From positions 1 through 29,568 of the forward strand of contig JANNBJ010000158.1 in assembly GCA_031385325.1 (NCBI GenBank): 29,568 nt of DNA, written 5' to 3'. Below the pieces are notes generated by a model, which was not told the origin of the DNA, ran no database searches, and saw only the letters and a list, made by a program, of their open reading frames with translations. Shown here piece after piece: positions 1 through 7,153 of the stretch. This stretch comes from SYFY01 sp031385325 (GTDB taxonomy: Bacteria > Pseudomonadota > Gammaproteobacteria > Pseudomonadales > Azotimanducaceae). Within the stretch, counting starts at the first letter, position 1, and each line of letters starts with the position of its first letter. Position numbers and translations under genes: made by a program.

Positions 1-83
1 TGTGCCGATTCGAGAAGCACAATACCTGCCTAGACACCCGCTAACGCATTGATAAATATAACTATTCATTCTGCGTCAGCGGG

Positions 84-100
84 ACCGATACTGAATCGGT
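84..100 (-). terminator. weak stem-loop after tRNA-Asp
   Basis: ACCGAT/ATCGGT forms a 6-bp stem with a 5-base loop just downstream of tRNA-Asp in its transcription direction. No U-run follows on the minus strand, so this may be a processing hairpin or chance rather than an intrinsic terminator. Confidence 0.25.
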
Positions 101-108
101 TGACTGAG

Positions 109-185
109 TGGCGGAGCGGACGGGACTCGAACCCGCGACCCCCGGCGTGACAGGCCGGTATTCTAACCAGCTGAACTACCGCTCC
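109..185 (-). tRNA. tRNA-Asp (anticodon GUC)
   Basis: The minus strand folds as a complete cloverleaf. The 7-bp acceptor stem GGAGCGG/CCGCTCC is followed by discriminator G and an encoded CCA (positions 109-111 read TGG on the plus strand). The anticodon loop CTGTCAC gives GTC, and the T-arm contains GGTTCGAGTCC. It lies 5 bases downstream of tRNA-Val and is almost certainly processed from the same transcript. Aspartate identity follows directly from the anticodon. Confidence 0.97.
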
Positions 186-190
186 TACGG

Positions 191-266
191 TGGTGGGTGT
201 TGCAGGGGTCGAACCTGCGACCTACGGCTTGTAAGGCCGTCGCTCTCCCAACTGAGCTAAACACCC
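191..266 (-). tRNA. tRNA-Val (anticodon UAC)
   Basis: The minus strand gives a cloverleaf with acceptor GGGTGTT/AACACCC, discriminator A and an encoded CCA. The D-arm has AGCTCAGTTGGGAGAGC, the anticodon loop CTTACAA gives TAC, and the T-arm has GGTTCGACCCC. It is the promoter-proximal gene of the Val-Asp tRNA pair. Confidence 0.97.
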
Positions 267-287
267 AAAAAGTCAGTGCGTTGGAAG

Positions 288-322
288 GGGCCGTATAGTA
301 AAGCCCTCCCGGGTTGTGTCAA
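288..322 (-). promoter_or_regulatory. sigma70 promoter of the tRNA-Val/Asp operon
   Basis: On the minus strand a perfect -35 TTGACA (317-322) is separated by 16 bases from a -10 TACTAT (295-300). This is followed by a GC-rich discriminator (ACGGCCCC). The 5' end of tRNA-Val lies about 20 bases further on. A GC-rich discriminator is typical of stable-RNA promoters under ppGpp/DksA control, so stringent control is a reasonable inference. The promoter starts 30 bases past the stop of the upstream dehydrogenase gene. Confidence 0.75.
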
Positions 323-351
323 TCCAAAGTCCGACATATCGGCGCTTTGGA

Positions 352-1134
352 TCAGGTCTTTTTCGATCTGCGCCTCGAAAGGCTGAACAGGGGCCGCAGC
401 CAGACCGACTGCAGGAACGGGTCGGCCCATCGATACAGGCGGCCGCTGGCGTACACCGCCCTGCCCTTCTCCAGGGCGCGCAGGCCCTCGCGCACCACCA
501 CGTCCGCGTCATACCAGATGAAGCCGGGCATGCCTTTCTTCAGGTCTGCCATGTCGTTCGCATCATTTAATTCCGTGAGGGTGAAGCCGGCGCACAGAGA
601 GGTGACGTGAACGCCTCGATGCTTGCAGGTCGCGTGCAGGCCTTCGGAAAAAGCCACCAGGTAAGCTTTCACCGGCCCGTAGCTTGCGTCCCCGGCGCGG
701 GGAATGCGGGCGGCCATGGACGATACGTTGAGGATGCGGCCGAAGCCCTGCGCCAGCATGCCGGGGATGAAGGCATGGCAGAGCGCGGCGTACGAGATGA
801 GCATCAGTTCGAGGTAGGTGCGCTGGCGGTTCCAGTCGCGCTCCTCGATGAAGTCCGGGCCGGCGATCCCGGCGTTGTTGATCAGGTAGTCGATGGTCAT
901 GCCGAGGGTGTGTACGCGCTCGATGATGCGACGTGGCGCGTCCGGGTCGGAGAGATCGTCGACCACACATTCCACGCGCACGCCATGCGCCTGGGTGAGT
1001 TGTGCAGCGAGGTCACGCAGTCGAGCTTCACGGCGGGCCACCAGGACGAGATCGATCCCTTGCGCGGCCAGTTGCCGCGCGAACTCCGCACCAAGCCCCG
1101 CCGAAGCGCCCGTGACCAGCGCGGTGTGCGTCAT
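352..1134 (-). CDS. short-chain dehydrogenase/reductase (SDR), DltE-like
   Basis: This is a 260-aa classical SDR, an NAD(P)-dependent oxidoreductase with a Rossmann fold. Visible motifs are TGASAGLG at residues 8-15 (dinucleotide binding), NNAG at 86-89, catalytic Ser138/139 in NVSS, and the YxxxK pair Tyr152/Lys156. Arginines follow the second beta strand (VARREAR), and no acid sits there, so NADPH is the likelier cofactor. The start is ATG at 1134 with GAGG about 9 bases upstream. It is the last gene of a three-gene minus-strand operon, 11 bases after the cupin gene. The substrate cannot be read from the sequence; family members act on short fatty or keto compounds. Confidence 0.88.
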   Translation of the reverse strand: MTHTALVTGASAGLGAEFARQLAAQGIDLVLVARREARLRDLAAQLTQAHGVRVECVVDDLSDPDAPRRIIERVHTLGMTIDYLINNAGIAGPDFIEERDWNRQRTYLELMLISYAALCHAFIPGMLAQGFGRILNVSSMAARIPRAGDASYGPVKAYLVAFSEGLHATCKHRGVHVTSLCAGFTLTELNDANDMADLKKGMPGFIWYDADVVVREGLRALEKGRAVYASGRLYRWADPFLQSVWLRPLFSLSRRRSKKT

Positions 1135-1145
1135 CTACGTGGGCC

Positions 1146-1817
1146 TCATTGAATCGACGGGTCGCCAAACGACTGCATGCGGGTGCGCACGTAGATGTGA
1201 CAGGGTTCCAGGGTTTGTACTCGCAGTGGATGCCCGGGTGGTATACGAAGCCACGACCAGCGGTCGAGCGTTCTCACCTGGTCTGTCTGCCACTGTGCCC
1301 TGCCCTCGATCAACAGCGCTTCCTGTGCTTCGTAACAAGCGGGCAATGCAACACGCACATTTGACGCGGCGCGAATCAGTGTCATGCGCTCGTGCCCTGC
1401 TTCATGCAGCTGTTCAGTGGTAAAGCCGGATGGTGGCGTGTGCCGGTCGATGTGAATGATGCAGTGCCGGTCATCGGTGCTGGCCATCTGCCGCAGCCGC
1501 ACGAAGATCACGCAGCCCTTGGGAGATTGGGGGATGTGTCGCGAGCCATGCGGGTTGCGCACGTAGGTGTAGGCCGGAAACGCGCCGTGCTCGTCAGCGA
1601 ATTCTCCTTCCAGGACGAGGAATTCCTCGCCGTAGGGGTGCTCGTGTGGCTTGAAGCTGGAACCCGCCGCATAGCGAACCAGGCTGGTGGCCTTCGCGGT
1701 TTCCTGCCCTACCCTGTCGAGCAGTATCCGTTCGACGCCGGGTGACGGTGACTTGGTCCATGCGTGGGCCGGTGGCAGCAGCCAGGTGTATTCGTCCAGT
1801 CGATCACGCAGATGCAT
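1146..1817 (-). CDS. ChrR-type cupin protein
   Basis: This 223-aa protein carries a bicupin-like arrangement resembling the cupin domain of ChrR, the zinc-dependent anti-sigma factor. The first cupin motif holds His58, His60 and Glu64 (HEHPYGEEF), and the second motif supplies His94 (NPHGSRHIP), a plausible mononuclear metal site. The N-terminal zinc-binding anti-sigma domain of true ChrR is absent, and no ECF sigma gene lies nearby. It is therefore more likely a metal-binding sensor or small dioxygenase-type enzyme than an anti-sigma factor. The second half (roughly residues 125-215) looks like a degenerate cupin repeat without the His cluster. It sits 6 bases after the 109-aa gene and 11 bases before the SDR, as a compact operon. 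Confidence 0.75.
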   Translation of the reverse strand: MHLRDRLDEYTWLLPPAHAWTKSPSPGVERILLDRVGQETAKATSLVRYAAGSSFKPHEHPYGEEFLVLEGEFADEHGAFPAYTYVRNPHGSRHIPQSPKGCVIFVRLRQMASTDDRHCIIHIDRHTPPSGFTTEQLHEAGHERMTLIRAASNVRVALPACYEAQEALLIEGRAQWQTDQVRTLDRWSWLRIPPGHPLRVQTLEPCHIYVRTRMQSFGDPSIQ

Positions 1818-1823
1818 CAGCGG

Positions 1824-2153
1824 TCAGATGTCCTGATGGTGGATGTGAACTGTAACGCCCTTCGCCGAGCAATACCCCATGAGGGTGCGGGCGAAACCAT
1901 AACGCAGCACGTCCGCGGTCCGCACGATCAGGGTTGGCGCGATGGTGGAGAGCAGATTGGCCAGCCGTTCCAGCTCGAACGCGCTGTGATCAACCAACGC
2001 GCGAGTCCAGTCCAGCTCGAGCTGCTTCAACGGCGACCGCAATCCACGCATGGCCTGCTCTACCTCGAACAGCGTGTAAGTACCCATGAGAATGATCGAG
2101 GCCTCGCCTTCGGTGAGGTTCTCCACCTGCACGGAACCAACCTGAATGGACAT
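1824..2153 (-). CDS. hypothetical small protein (possible STAS-like fold)
   Basis: This is a 109-aa protein of unknown function, the first gene of the operon with the cupin and SDR. It has no signal peptide or membrane helix. Alternating strands and amphipathic helices (a strand near 19-24, a helix near 27-38, a strand near 43-48, a helix near 58-69, a strand near 73-77, a helix near 82-94, a terminal strand) resemble a STAS/SpoIIAA-like alpha/beta fold. No conserved phosphorylatable Ser motif is evident, so this assignment is a guess. The start ATG is at 2153. The intergenic region upstream (2154-2358) separates it from the flavoenzyme gene transcribed in the same direction. Confidence 0.6.
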   Translation of the reverse strand: MSIQVGSVQVENLTEGEASIILMGTYTLFEVEQAMRGLRSPLKQLELDWTRALVDHSAFELERLANLLSTIAPTLIVRTADVLRYGFARTLMGYCSAKGVTVHIHHQDI

Positions 2154-2358
2154 GTGTGTCTACCGGACTGCTGTGGACAAGCACCCATTCTCTGGACGTG
2201 CAACGGCCAGACCATGTGGGGTTTGCTCATTTGTGATGAAGTGCCACACGCATGGCCTGCTCTGCCCGCGTCGGCCACAAAACAACAGCAGCACGACACG
2301 GGGATACAACGACGCAACAACTCCGCGTGGATAATTTGCTACGCGGCAGCGTATCGCA

Positions 2359-3495
2359 TCAACTCATGGGGCCGATCTCCCAGGGGTGCCCTGCCAGATA
2401 GCGGCCCGCCATGGCGTAGTACTGCGCCCGCGCCTGCACGTGCTGGCTGATCACTTCCAGATCAGCCCAGGGTCGGTGCAGCGGATGGGTTCGATAGATC
2501 GCACTGGAGCCGGCCATCGCATAGGCCCCTTGCATGACCGCGACGGCTTCGCGCAGGACATGGGTACCCGCCAGGCGCCAGGCCAGACGTTGATCCGGGA
2601 CCATGGCGTCCTGATGCGCGATGGCCGCCCACACTGTGGCCACTTCGTGCTGCAGCCATGCATCGGCTGATCGCCAGCGCGCTTCCAGCAGGCCCAGCTG
2701 TTGATGCGTGGTGGGGTCGTCGCGCAGGGGCTCACGGGCGAACACCGGATGTTTGCCCTGCACCAGTTCGCGGGTCAGGTCGAGTCCATGGCGTGCCACA
2801 CCCAGTGCGACCGCCGCAAAGGTCACCGCAAACACCAGTGTCGTGGGCAACCTTGTCAGTTGCGTGTCCACGCAGGGTTGCTTCGCAAGATTCGCGAGCA
2901 TGTGATCCGGCACGGACAACGCGTTGGCCTCGAATCGGAAGCTCGCCGTGCCACGCAAACCGGCGGTCTGCCAGTCGTCGGTGAACTGCACCTCGGTCGG
3001 CAGAAAGAAGGCCATGTACCAGGCATGTTCACGTGTGTTACGGGCGGCGGCAGTCATCAGATGGGCGTGTCGACAGCCACTGGAAAAGCCCCACTTGCCG
3101 GTGACGATGCCGCCACCATCGATGGGTTCGAGCGTCGCGCCCATCGGCGGCCCGTTGGCGAGACACTGATGCGGGTCCGACCAGATCTGCCGTGCCGTTG
3201 ACAGGCTGAGCCACAGGGATGTGGTGCCGATCACCCCGGCCTGATTCACACACCAGGCCGTGCTGGCATCGACATGCGCCAGGTGCTGTATCCAGGGCAG
3301 ATACTCGGGCAGTGGCACCTCGACACCACCCACCGCGCGCGGCAGCAGACGGCGAAACGCGCCGATGGCATGAAGACGATCCAGCAACGGCTGTGGCAAG
3401 GCTCGATTGGCATCGATCCCGTCGGCACTGGACGCGATCAGGTCGAGCAGGTCCTGTGGCAGATTCAGGGTTCCCTCGCCAATGGCCGTCTTCAT
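2359..3495 (-). CDS. acyl-CoA dehydrogenase/HsaA-like flavin-dependent enzyme
   Basis: This 378-aa protein has the acyl-CoA dehydrogenase fold. The N-terminal helical part covers about residues 10-105 (GAFRRLLPRAVGG; DASTAWC). The central beta domain has the GKWGFSSGCRHAHL motif near 133-146, and the C-terminal helical bundle spans about 220-370. The G-x-W-x-F-x-SG-x-x-HA motif is characteristic of the subgroup with HsaA, HpaB-like and DszC-like flavin monooxygenases, in which reduced flavin activates oxygen. The catalytic glutamate of true acyl-CoA dehydrogenases is not obvious. It may therefore be an oxygenase needing a separate flavin reductase, none of which is visible nearby. Its start lies only 27 bases from that of the divergent hydrolase. 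No strong ribosome-binding site is seen. Confidence 0.78.
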   Translation of the reverse strand: MKTAIGEGTLNLPQDLLDLIASSADGIDANRALPQPLLDRLHAIGAFRRLLPRAVGGVEVPLPEYLPWIQHLAHVDASTAWCVNQAGVIGTTSLWLSLSTARQIWSDPHQCLANGPPMGATLEPIDGGGIVTGKWGFSSGCRHAHLMTAAARNTREHAWYMAFFLPTEVQFTDDWQTAGLRGTASFRFEANALSVPDHMLANLAKQPCVDTQLTRLPTTLVFAVTFAAVALGVARHGLDLTRELVQGKHPVFAREPLRDDPTTHQQLGLLEARWRSADAWLQHEVATVWAAIAHQDAMVPDQRLAWRLAGTHVLREAVAVMQGAYAMAGSSAIYRTHPLHRPWADLEVISQHVQARAQYYAMAGRYLAGHPWEIGPMS

Positions 3496-3522
3496 CCTGA
3501 TTCTGCTACATTCCCGCGCTCC

Positions 3523-4482
3523 ATGTTTCCGGATTTTTCAGTGGACCAGCCATTCTGGTATCAGCGTGCGCTCGATGTGCCATCTGCGCAGGGATGGGTC
3601 GATGTCGACGGCATCCCCATTCGTTTCATGACCTGGGGCAAGGAAGGCCTGCCGGGCGTCGTGCTCATCCATGGCAGCAACGCACACCTCGAATGGTGGC
3701 GCTTTGTTGCGCCGTTCCTCGCCGATCAGTTCCGGGTGGCGGCGATCGATCTGTCTGGTAACGGCGACAGCGGCTGGCGCGAGAAGTACTCGGGCGAAGG
3801 TTTTGCGCGCGAAGTCTGGGCAGTCTGCAAGGCTGCGAAACTCGGACCGCGGCCGGTGGTGGTCGGCCACAGCTTTGGCGGGTTTGTTGCGCTGGAAACG
3901 GCCCATCATTTCAGCCGCGAGATGGCCGGCCTGGTACTGATGGATTTCACCATCGCCCCGCCGGAGCAGTACGTGGAATGGGGGCTGCGCGCCGAGCGGG
4001 AAGGCGTCGTTGCCAAGCGAAAGCTGCGTGTCTATGCCACGCGCGAAGAAATTCTCGGCCGCTTCCGCCTCATTCCGGAGCAGCCCGGCGTGCATCCGCT
4101 TGTCTTGCGGCACATGGGTGAAGCGGGCATCAAGGCGGTCGAGGGCGGTTTTACCTGGAAGTTTGACCCCAGCCTGTTCGATCACCTGGAAATGGGCATC
4201 GATCAGCGCGACAAGTTTGCATCCCTGCAATGTCGCAGCGCGGTGATCCTCGGTGAACAATCGACGGATGAAGGCGCGCTCTTCGGCCCCTACATGTCCG
4301 GCATTACCGGCGGACATCTGCCGATGTTCATCGTGCCCGGTACTTACCATCACCTCATGTTTGATGATCCCATCAGCGTGTCGATGTCACTCAAGGCGCT
4401 GATGCTGCAGTGGCTTGGTGAAGACCATCGCGCGGAAATGAAGAACAAACTCGAACAACTGCTGGAGAAACGTCGTGGATGA
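3523..4482 (+). CDS. alpha/beta hydrolase
   Basis: This is a 319-aa alpha/beta hydrolase. The oxyanion-hole HG motif is at residues 50-51 (HGSNAHLEWW), the nucleophile Ser117 lies in GHSFGG, and a late histidine lies in GTYHHLMF near residue 280, consistent with a Ser-His-Asp triad. An open frame extends far upstream, but that part runs antisense through the flavoenzyme gene. ATG 3523 gives the family-normal N-terminus. The ribosome-binding site is poor, and GTG 3541 is an alternative start. Its stop overlaps the RraA-like gene by 8 bases, indicating translational coupling. Family members hydrolyse esters, lactones or carbon-carbon bonds of meta-cleavage products; which applies here is unknown. 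Confidence 0.85.
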   Translation: MFPDFSVDQPFWYQRALDVPSAQGWVDVDGIPIRFMTWGKEGLPGVVLIHGSNAHLEWWRFVAPFLADQFRVAAIDLSGNGDSGWREKYSGEGFAREVWAVCKAAKLGPRPVVVGHSFGGFVALETAHHFSREMAGLVLMDFTIAPPEQYVEWGLRAEREGVVAKRKLRVYATREEILGRFRLIPEQPGVHPLVLRHMGEAGIKAVEGGFTWKFDPSLFDHLEMGIDQRDKFASLQCRSAVILGEQSTDEGALFGPYMSGITGGHLPMFIVPGTYHHLMFDDPISVSMSLKALMLQWLGEDHRAEMKNKLEQLLEKRRG

Positions 4483-5170
4483 AGCCCTGTTCAAAGCCCT
4501 GCGTGCACTCGACACACCCACCATCTGCAATGCGCTCGAAGTGGTTGCGCCGGAGCGGCGTGGTTACGGTTACACCGTTGAGCCGCTGGTCTGTACCAAA
4601 CCCGGTCTGCCACCCATGGTGGGTTATGCACGCACCGCCAGCATTCGTGCAGCGCATGTTTCGGATGTGCGAGGCAAGGCAGCGCGCGATCTGTCCGACA
4701 GCTACTACGCCTACATCGATGCCGGTCCGAAGCCCGCCATCATTCTCATCCAGGATCTCGACGGCCCGCTGCGCGGCTACGGCGCGTTCTGGGGCGAGGT
4801 GAATTCAAACATTCACAAGGGGCTTGGTTGCCTCGGGCTCGTCACAGACGGCAGCGTGCGTGATCTTCCCGACAATGCCGAGGGCTTCCAGATGCTGGCC
4901 AACCGTGTCGGCCCCTCACATGCCTATGTGCACGTCGTGGATTTCGGGCGCGCGATTACCGTAGCCGGGATGCGGGTTGTCGATGGCGATCTCATTCATG
5001 CAGATCAGCATGGCGCGGTGGTCATTCCCAAGGCCGTGGCTGACAAGCTGCCGGACGCCGCGGCAAAGATCCAGCGCACCGAGCGCGTGATCATCAATGC
5101 CGCGAAGGAAGCGGGCTTCAATATTGAGCGGCTGCGCAAGGCGTGGGGCGATGCGGCGGAGATTCACTAG
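4475..5170 (+). CDS. RraA-fold protein (HMG/CHA aldolase-like)
   Basis: This 231-aa member of the RraA/dimethylmenaquinone methyltransferase-like family keeps the core motif GLVTDGSVRDL (near residues 126-136). Its Arg-Asp pair binds substrate and metal in 4-hydroxy-4-methyl-2-oxoglutarate/4-carboxy-4-hydroxy-2-oxoadipate aldolases. DTPTICNAL near residue 13 and DxxGAVVIP (DQHGAVVIP) near 181 are also typical. Linkage to an alpha/beta hydrolase and a dehydrogenase argues for a catabolic aldolase or decarboxylase rather than the RNase E regulator RraA. The start is GTG at 4475, with GGAG 8-12 bases upstream inside the hydrolase gene. The 8-base overlap with the hydrolase suggests coupled translation. 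Confidence 0.85.
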   Translation: MDEALFKALRALDTPTICNALEVVAPERRGYGYTVEPLVCTKPGLPPMVGYARTASIRAAHVSDVRGKAARDLSDSYYAYIDAGPKPAIILIQDLDGPLRGYGAFWGEVNSNIHKGLGCLGLVTDGSVRDLPDNAEGFQMLANRVGPSHAYVHVVDFGRAITVAGMRVVDGDLIHADQHGAVVIPKAVADKLPDAAAKIQRTERVIINAAKEAGFNIERLRKAWGDAAEIH

Positions 5171-5238
5171 CGCGCTGTCCCGATTCCGGCTGAAGCTGTT
5201 ACGCTTCGAGTCCATTGTTATCAGGCAGGATATCCATT

Positions 5239-6432
5239 ATGTCCACGACGGCTGCCTACGATCCTTCTTCGATTTTTCTGTCGCAAGTCAGCGGGGAGCA
5301 CGCTCCACGAGTCTTCATAGCGCCGCAGCGCTACATCCAGGGTCCCGGTGTCATCGATAGCCTGGGCCGCTATATGTCGCTTGTCGGCATCAGTCGCCTG
5401 GCCATTCTCATCAGCGAACGAGGACGTTCAAGTCTTGGCCCGCGACTGTCCGCGAGCCTGAAGACCGCGAATGTCGAAATGGTCTTCGCCACCTTTGGCG
5501 GCGAGTGCAGCCTGGAGGAGATCGAGCAACACCAGGCTGAACTTGTCGGCCGTGTCGATGGCATCGTGGCGGTCGGTGGGGGCAAGTGTGTAGACGCGGG
5601 CAAGTCCATTGCATTCCGCATGGGCATTCCAGTCGTTATCGTGCCGACACTCGCTTCTAACGACGCACCCTGCAGCGCAGTGTCGGTGCTCTATAAACCC
5701 TCTGGCGCATTTTCCGGCTTCGAGTCCTTTCCCCAAAGCCCGGCGCTGGTCGTCGTGGACACAGCCATTGTCGCAGCGGCACCAGAGCGCTACCTGGTGT
5801 CTGGCATGGGTGACGCCATGGCCACGTGGTATGAGGCCGGGGCGTGCCTGCGGAATCCGAATGGTGTGAACGTCCTGTCGGCACGTCCGACGCTCGCGTC
5901 CACCGCACTGGGGGAAACCTGCGCACATACGTTGTTTGAACAAGGTATCGCTGCAGCCAATGCTGTACGCGCGCACGCCATCGATGCGCAACTGGAAAAC
6001 GTCGTTGAAGCCAACACGCTGCTCAGTGGCCTCGGTTTCGAGAGCGGCGGTGTTGCCGTGGCCCACGGCATCGCGCAGTCATGTACTGCGCTGCCATTGA
6101 TTGACGAGCGGTACCTGCATGGCGAGATGGTTGCCATCGGCACGCTGGTGCAGCTGGCGCTGGAGTCACGGCCTGAAGAAACGGCGAAAGTGGCCCGCTT
6201 CTTCGCACGCGTGGGGCTACCGGCTCACCTGGGTCAACTTTCCCTCGACCTGAAAGATTCCGGGGCCATGAACACGCTCGAAGGAACCATGGCGTGGCCT
6301 TTTACCGCAAACATGCCGTTCGCAGTCACCGCGGAAATGATCAGGCAGGCGTTGCAGGGTGCTCACGAAATCGGTTTGTCGGCCGTGGCCGAAGTTGGCG
6401 ATACCGCATACCGGCGCCTGCATGCCGACTAG
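5239..6432 (+). CDS. iron-type alcohol dehydrogenase, glycerol dehydrogenase-like
   Basis: This 397-aa group III (iron/zinc) dehydrogenase is closest in motifs to glycerol dehydrogenase. The NAD-binding loop is GGGKCVDAGK, where glycerol dehydrogenases have GGGKxxD. The metal ligands are visible as Asp in GMGDAMATW, His in GGVAVAHG and His in LHGEMVAIG, matching the Asp-His-His site. ATG 5239 is chosen because AGGA (5227-5230) sits 8 bases upstream; an upstream in-frame start at 5215 lacks this. It follows the RraA-like gene by 68 bases on the same strand and probably shares its transcript. The protein is about 30 residues longer than E. coli GldA, mostly at the N-terminus. The natural substrate is uncertain; a hydroxyketone or diol is likely. 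Confidence 0.88.
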   Translation: MSTTAAYDPSSIFLSQVSGEHAPRVFIAPQRYIQGPGVIDSLGRYMSLVGISRLAILISERGRSSLGPRLSASLKTANVEMVFATFGGECSLEEIEQHQAELVGRVDGIVAVGGGKCVDAGKSIAFRMGIPVVIVPTLASNDAPCSAVSVLYKPSGAFSGFESFPQSPALVVVDTAIVAAAPERYLVSGMGDAMATWYEAGACLRNPNGVNVLSARPTLASTALGETCAHTLFEQGIAAANAVRAHAIDAQLENVVEANTLLSGLGFESGGVAVAHGIAQSCTALPLIDERYLHGEMVAIGTLVQLALESRPEETAKVARFFARVGLPAHLGQLSLDLKDSGAMNTLEGTMAWPFTANMPFAVTAEMIRQALQGAHEIGLSAVAEVGDTAYRRLHAD

Positions 6433-6550
6433 TTGAACAGCTACCCGGTGACTGGTTCCGCTCTCGATCTCTGGCTGACACGAATCTGTTTGTCCAGACG
6501 CCGGGCGAAGTGGTTGCCCGCTCGTCGCTAATCCATGGGAACGTATTTTG

Positions 6551-7045
6551 ATGCTCACGATAGAACGACTTGCGCCAGGCGAAGACTCCCGGCTGCGGCG
6601 CATTCGAATGGCAGCGCTTGAAGACGCGCCAGATGCCTTTGGCACCACCCTTGCAGAAGCTGCTGCATGGCCCGATAGCCGTTGGACTGAGCAGACCCTG
6701 ATCCTCCCCACCTTCATCGCCATGATCGACGGCCAGGATTGCGGGATGGTTCGCGGCGCGCCTCATACAACCCGTCAGGACACGGCGTCACTGATCTCGA
6801 TGTGGGTTCATCCCGACCGGCGAGGAACCGGGGCCGGTGAGGCACTGGTCCAGGCCGTGATCAACTGGGCTCGATCGGCTGGTTACACACGCCTGCTGCT
6901 GGATGTTGCGGATCACAATCTGCATGCCGTTCGGCTTTACAGCAGATGCGGATTTCGTGCGACGGGTATCGTGGGTTCGCTGCCACCACCACGCGCGCAC
7001 GTTCTGGAACACGAGATGGCCGTGGATCTGCAGGGAAAGTTCTAA
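6551..7045 (+). CDS. GNAT-family N-acetyltransferase
   Basis: This is a 164-aa acetyltransferase of the GNAT fold. The acetyl-CoA pyrophosphate-binding motif is RRGTGAGEAL (Q/RxxGxG/A form) at about residues 94-103. The downstream strand LLLDV is followed by N-x-x-A-V-R-L-Y-x-R-x-GF, the usual motif B. ATG 6551 is used; the TTG immediately before it is the only extension. Substrates of this subgroup range from small amines to protein N-termini, so none is assigned. An imperfect terminator follows at 7043-7062. Confidence 0.85.
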   Translation: MLTIERLAPGEDSRLRRIRMAALEDAPDAFGTTLAEAAAWPDSRWTEQTLILPTFIAMIDGQDCGMVRGAPHTTRQDTASLISMWVHPDRRGTGAGEALVQAVINWARSAGYTRLLLDVADHNLHAVRLYSRCGFRATGIVGSLPPPRAHVLEHEMAVDLQGKF

Positions 7046-7063
7046 CCCAACGGGGGTTTTTAT
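7043..7063 (+). terminator. rho-independent terminator after the GNAT gene
   Basis: Immediately after the stop codon, AACCC pairs with GGGTT across a short AACGG loop and runs into TTTTTA. The stem is short (5 bp), but its position and U-run fit an intrinsic terminator on the plus strand. Confidence 0.55.
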
Positions 7064-7081
7064 TGTGCTGTTCTCGGTCCA

Positions 7082-7109
7082 TGAACAAGTCGCCGGAGCG
7101 ACTTGTTCA
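7082..7109. terminator. perfect 12-bp stem-loop between convergent genes
   Basis: TGAACAAGTCGC pairs perfectly with GCGACTTGTTCA around a CGGA tetraloop. It lies between the convergent ends of the GNAT gene (7045) and the SDR gene (7154). No U-run follows on either strand. It probably shields mRNA 3' ends or aids termination for both genes; a recognition palindrome for a DNA-binding protein is the alternative. Confidence 0.5.
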
Positions 7110-7153
7110 CAGGAGCATGACGAATCTCGGCAACGAGATCGCCGCCAGTTTGC

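Noticed and set aside
1135..1423. Plus-strand frames opposite the cupin and SDR genes
   Set aside because: They are shadows of the minus-strand genes with biased composition and no recognisable domains.
3274..3522. 83-residue N-terminal extension of the alpha/beta hydrolase
   Set aside because: It lies antisense to the flavoenzyme gene and has no family resemblance; ATG 3523 matches the normal start.
4475..5170. RraA as the RNase E inhibitor
   Set aside because: It is coupled to a hydrolase and followed by a dehydrogenase gene and is longer than E. coli RraA (161 aa), so the aldolase-like branch is more plausible.
6294..6551. Plus-strand frame bridging the dehydrogenase and GNAT genes
   Set aside because: Its first half overlaps the dehydrogenase in another frame. 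The intergenic part shows no family resemblance, although a gene fragment cannot be excluded.
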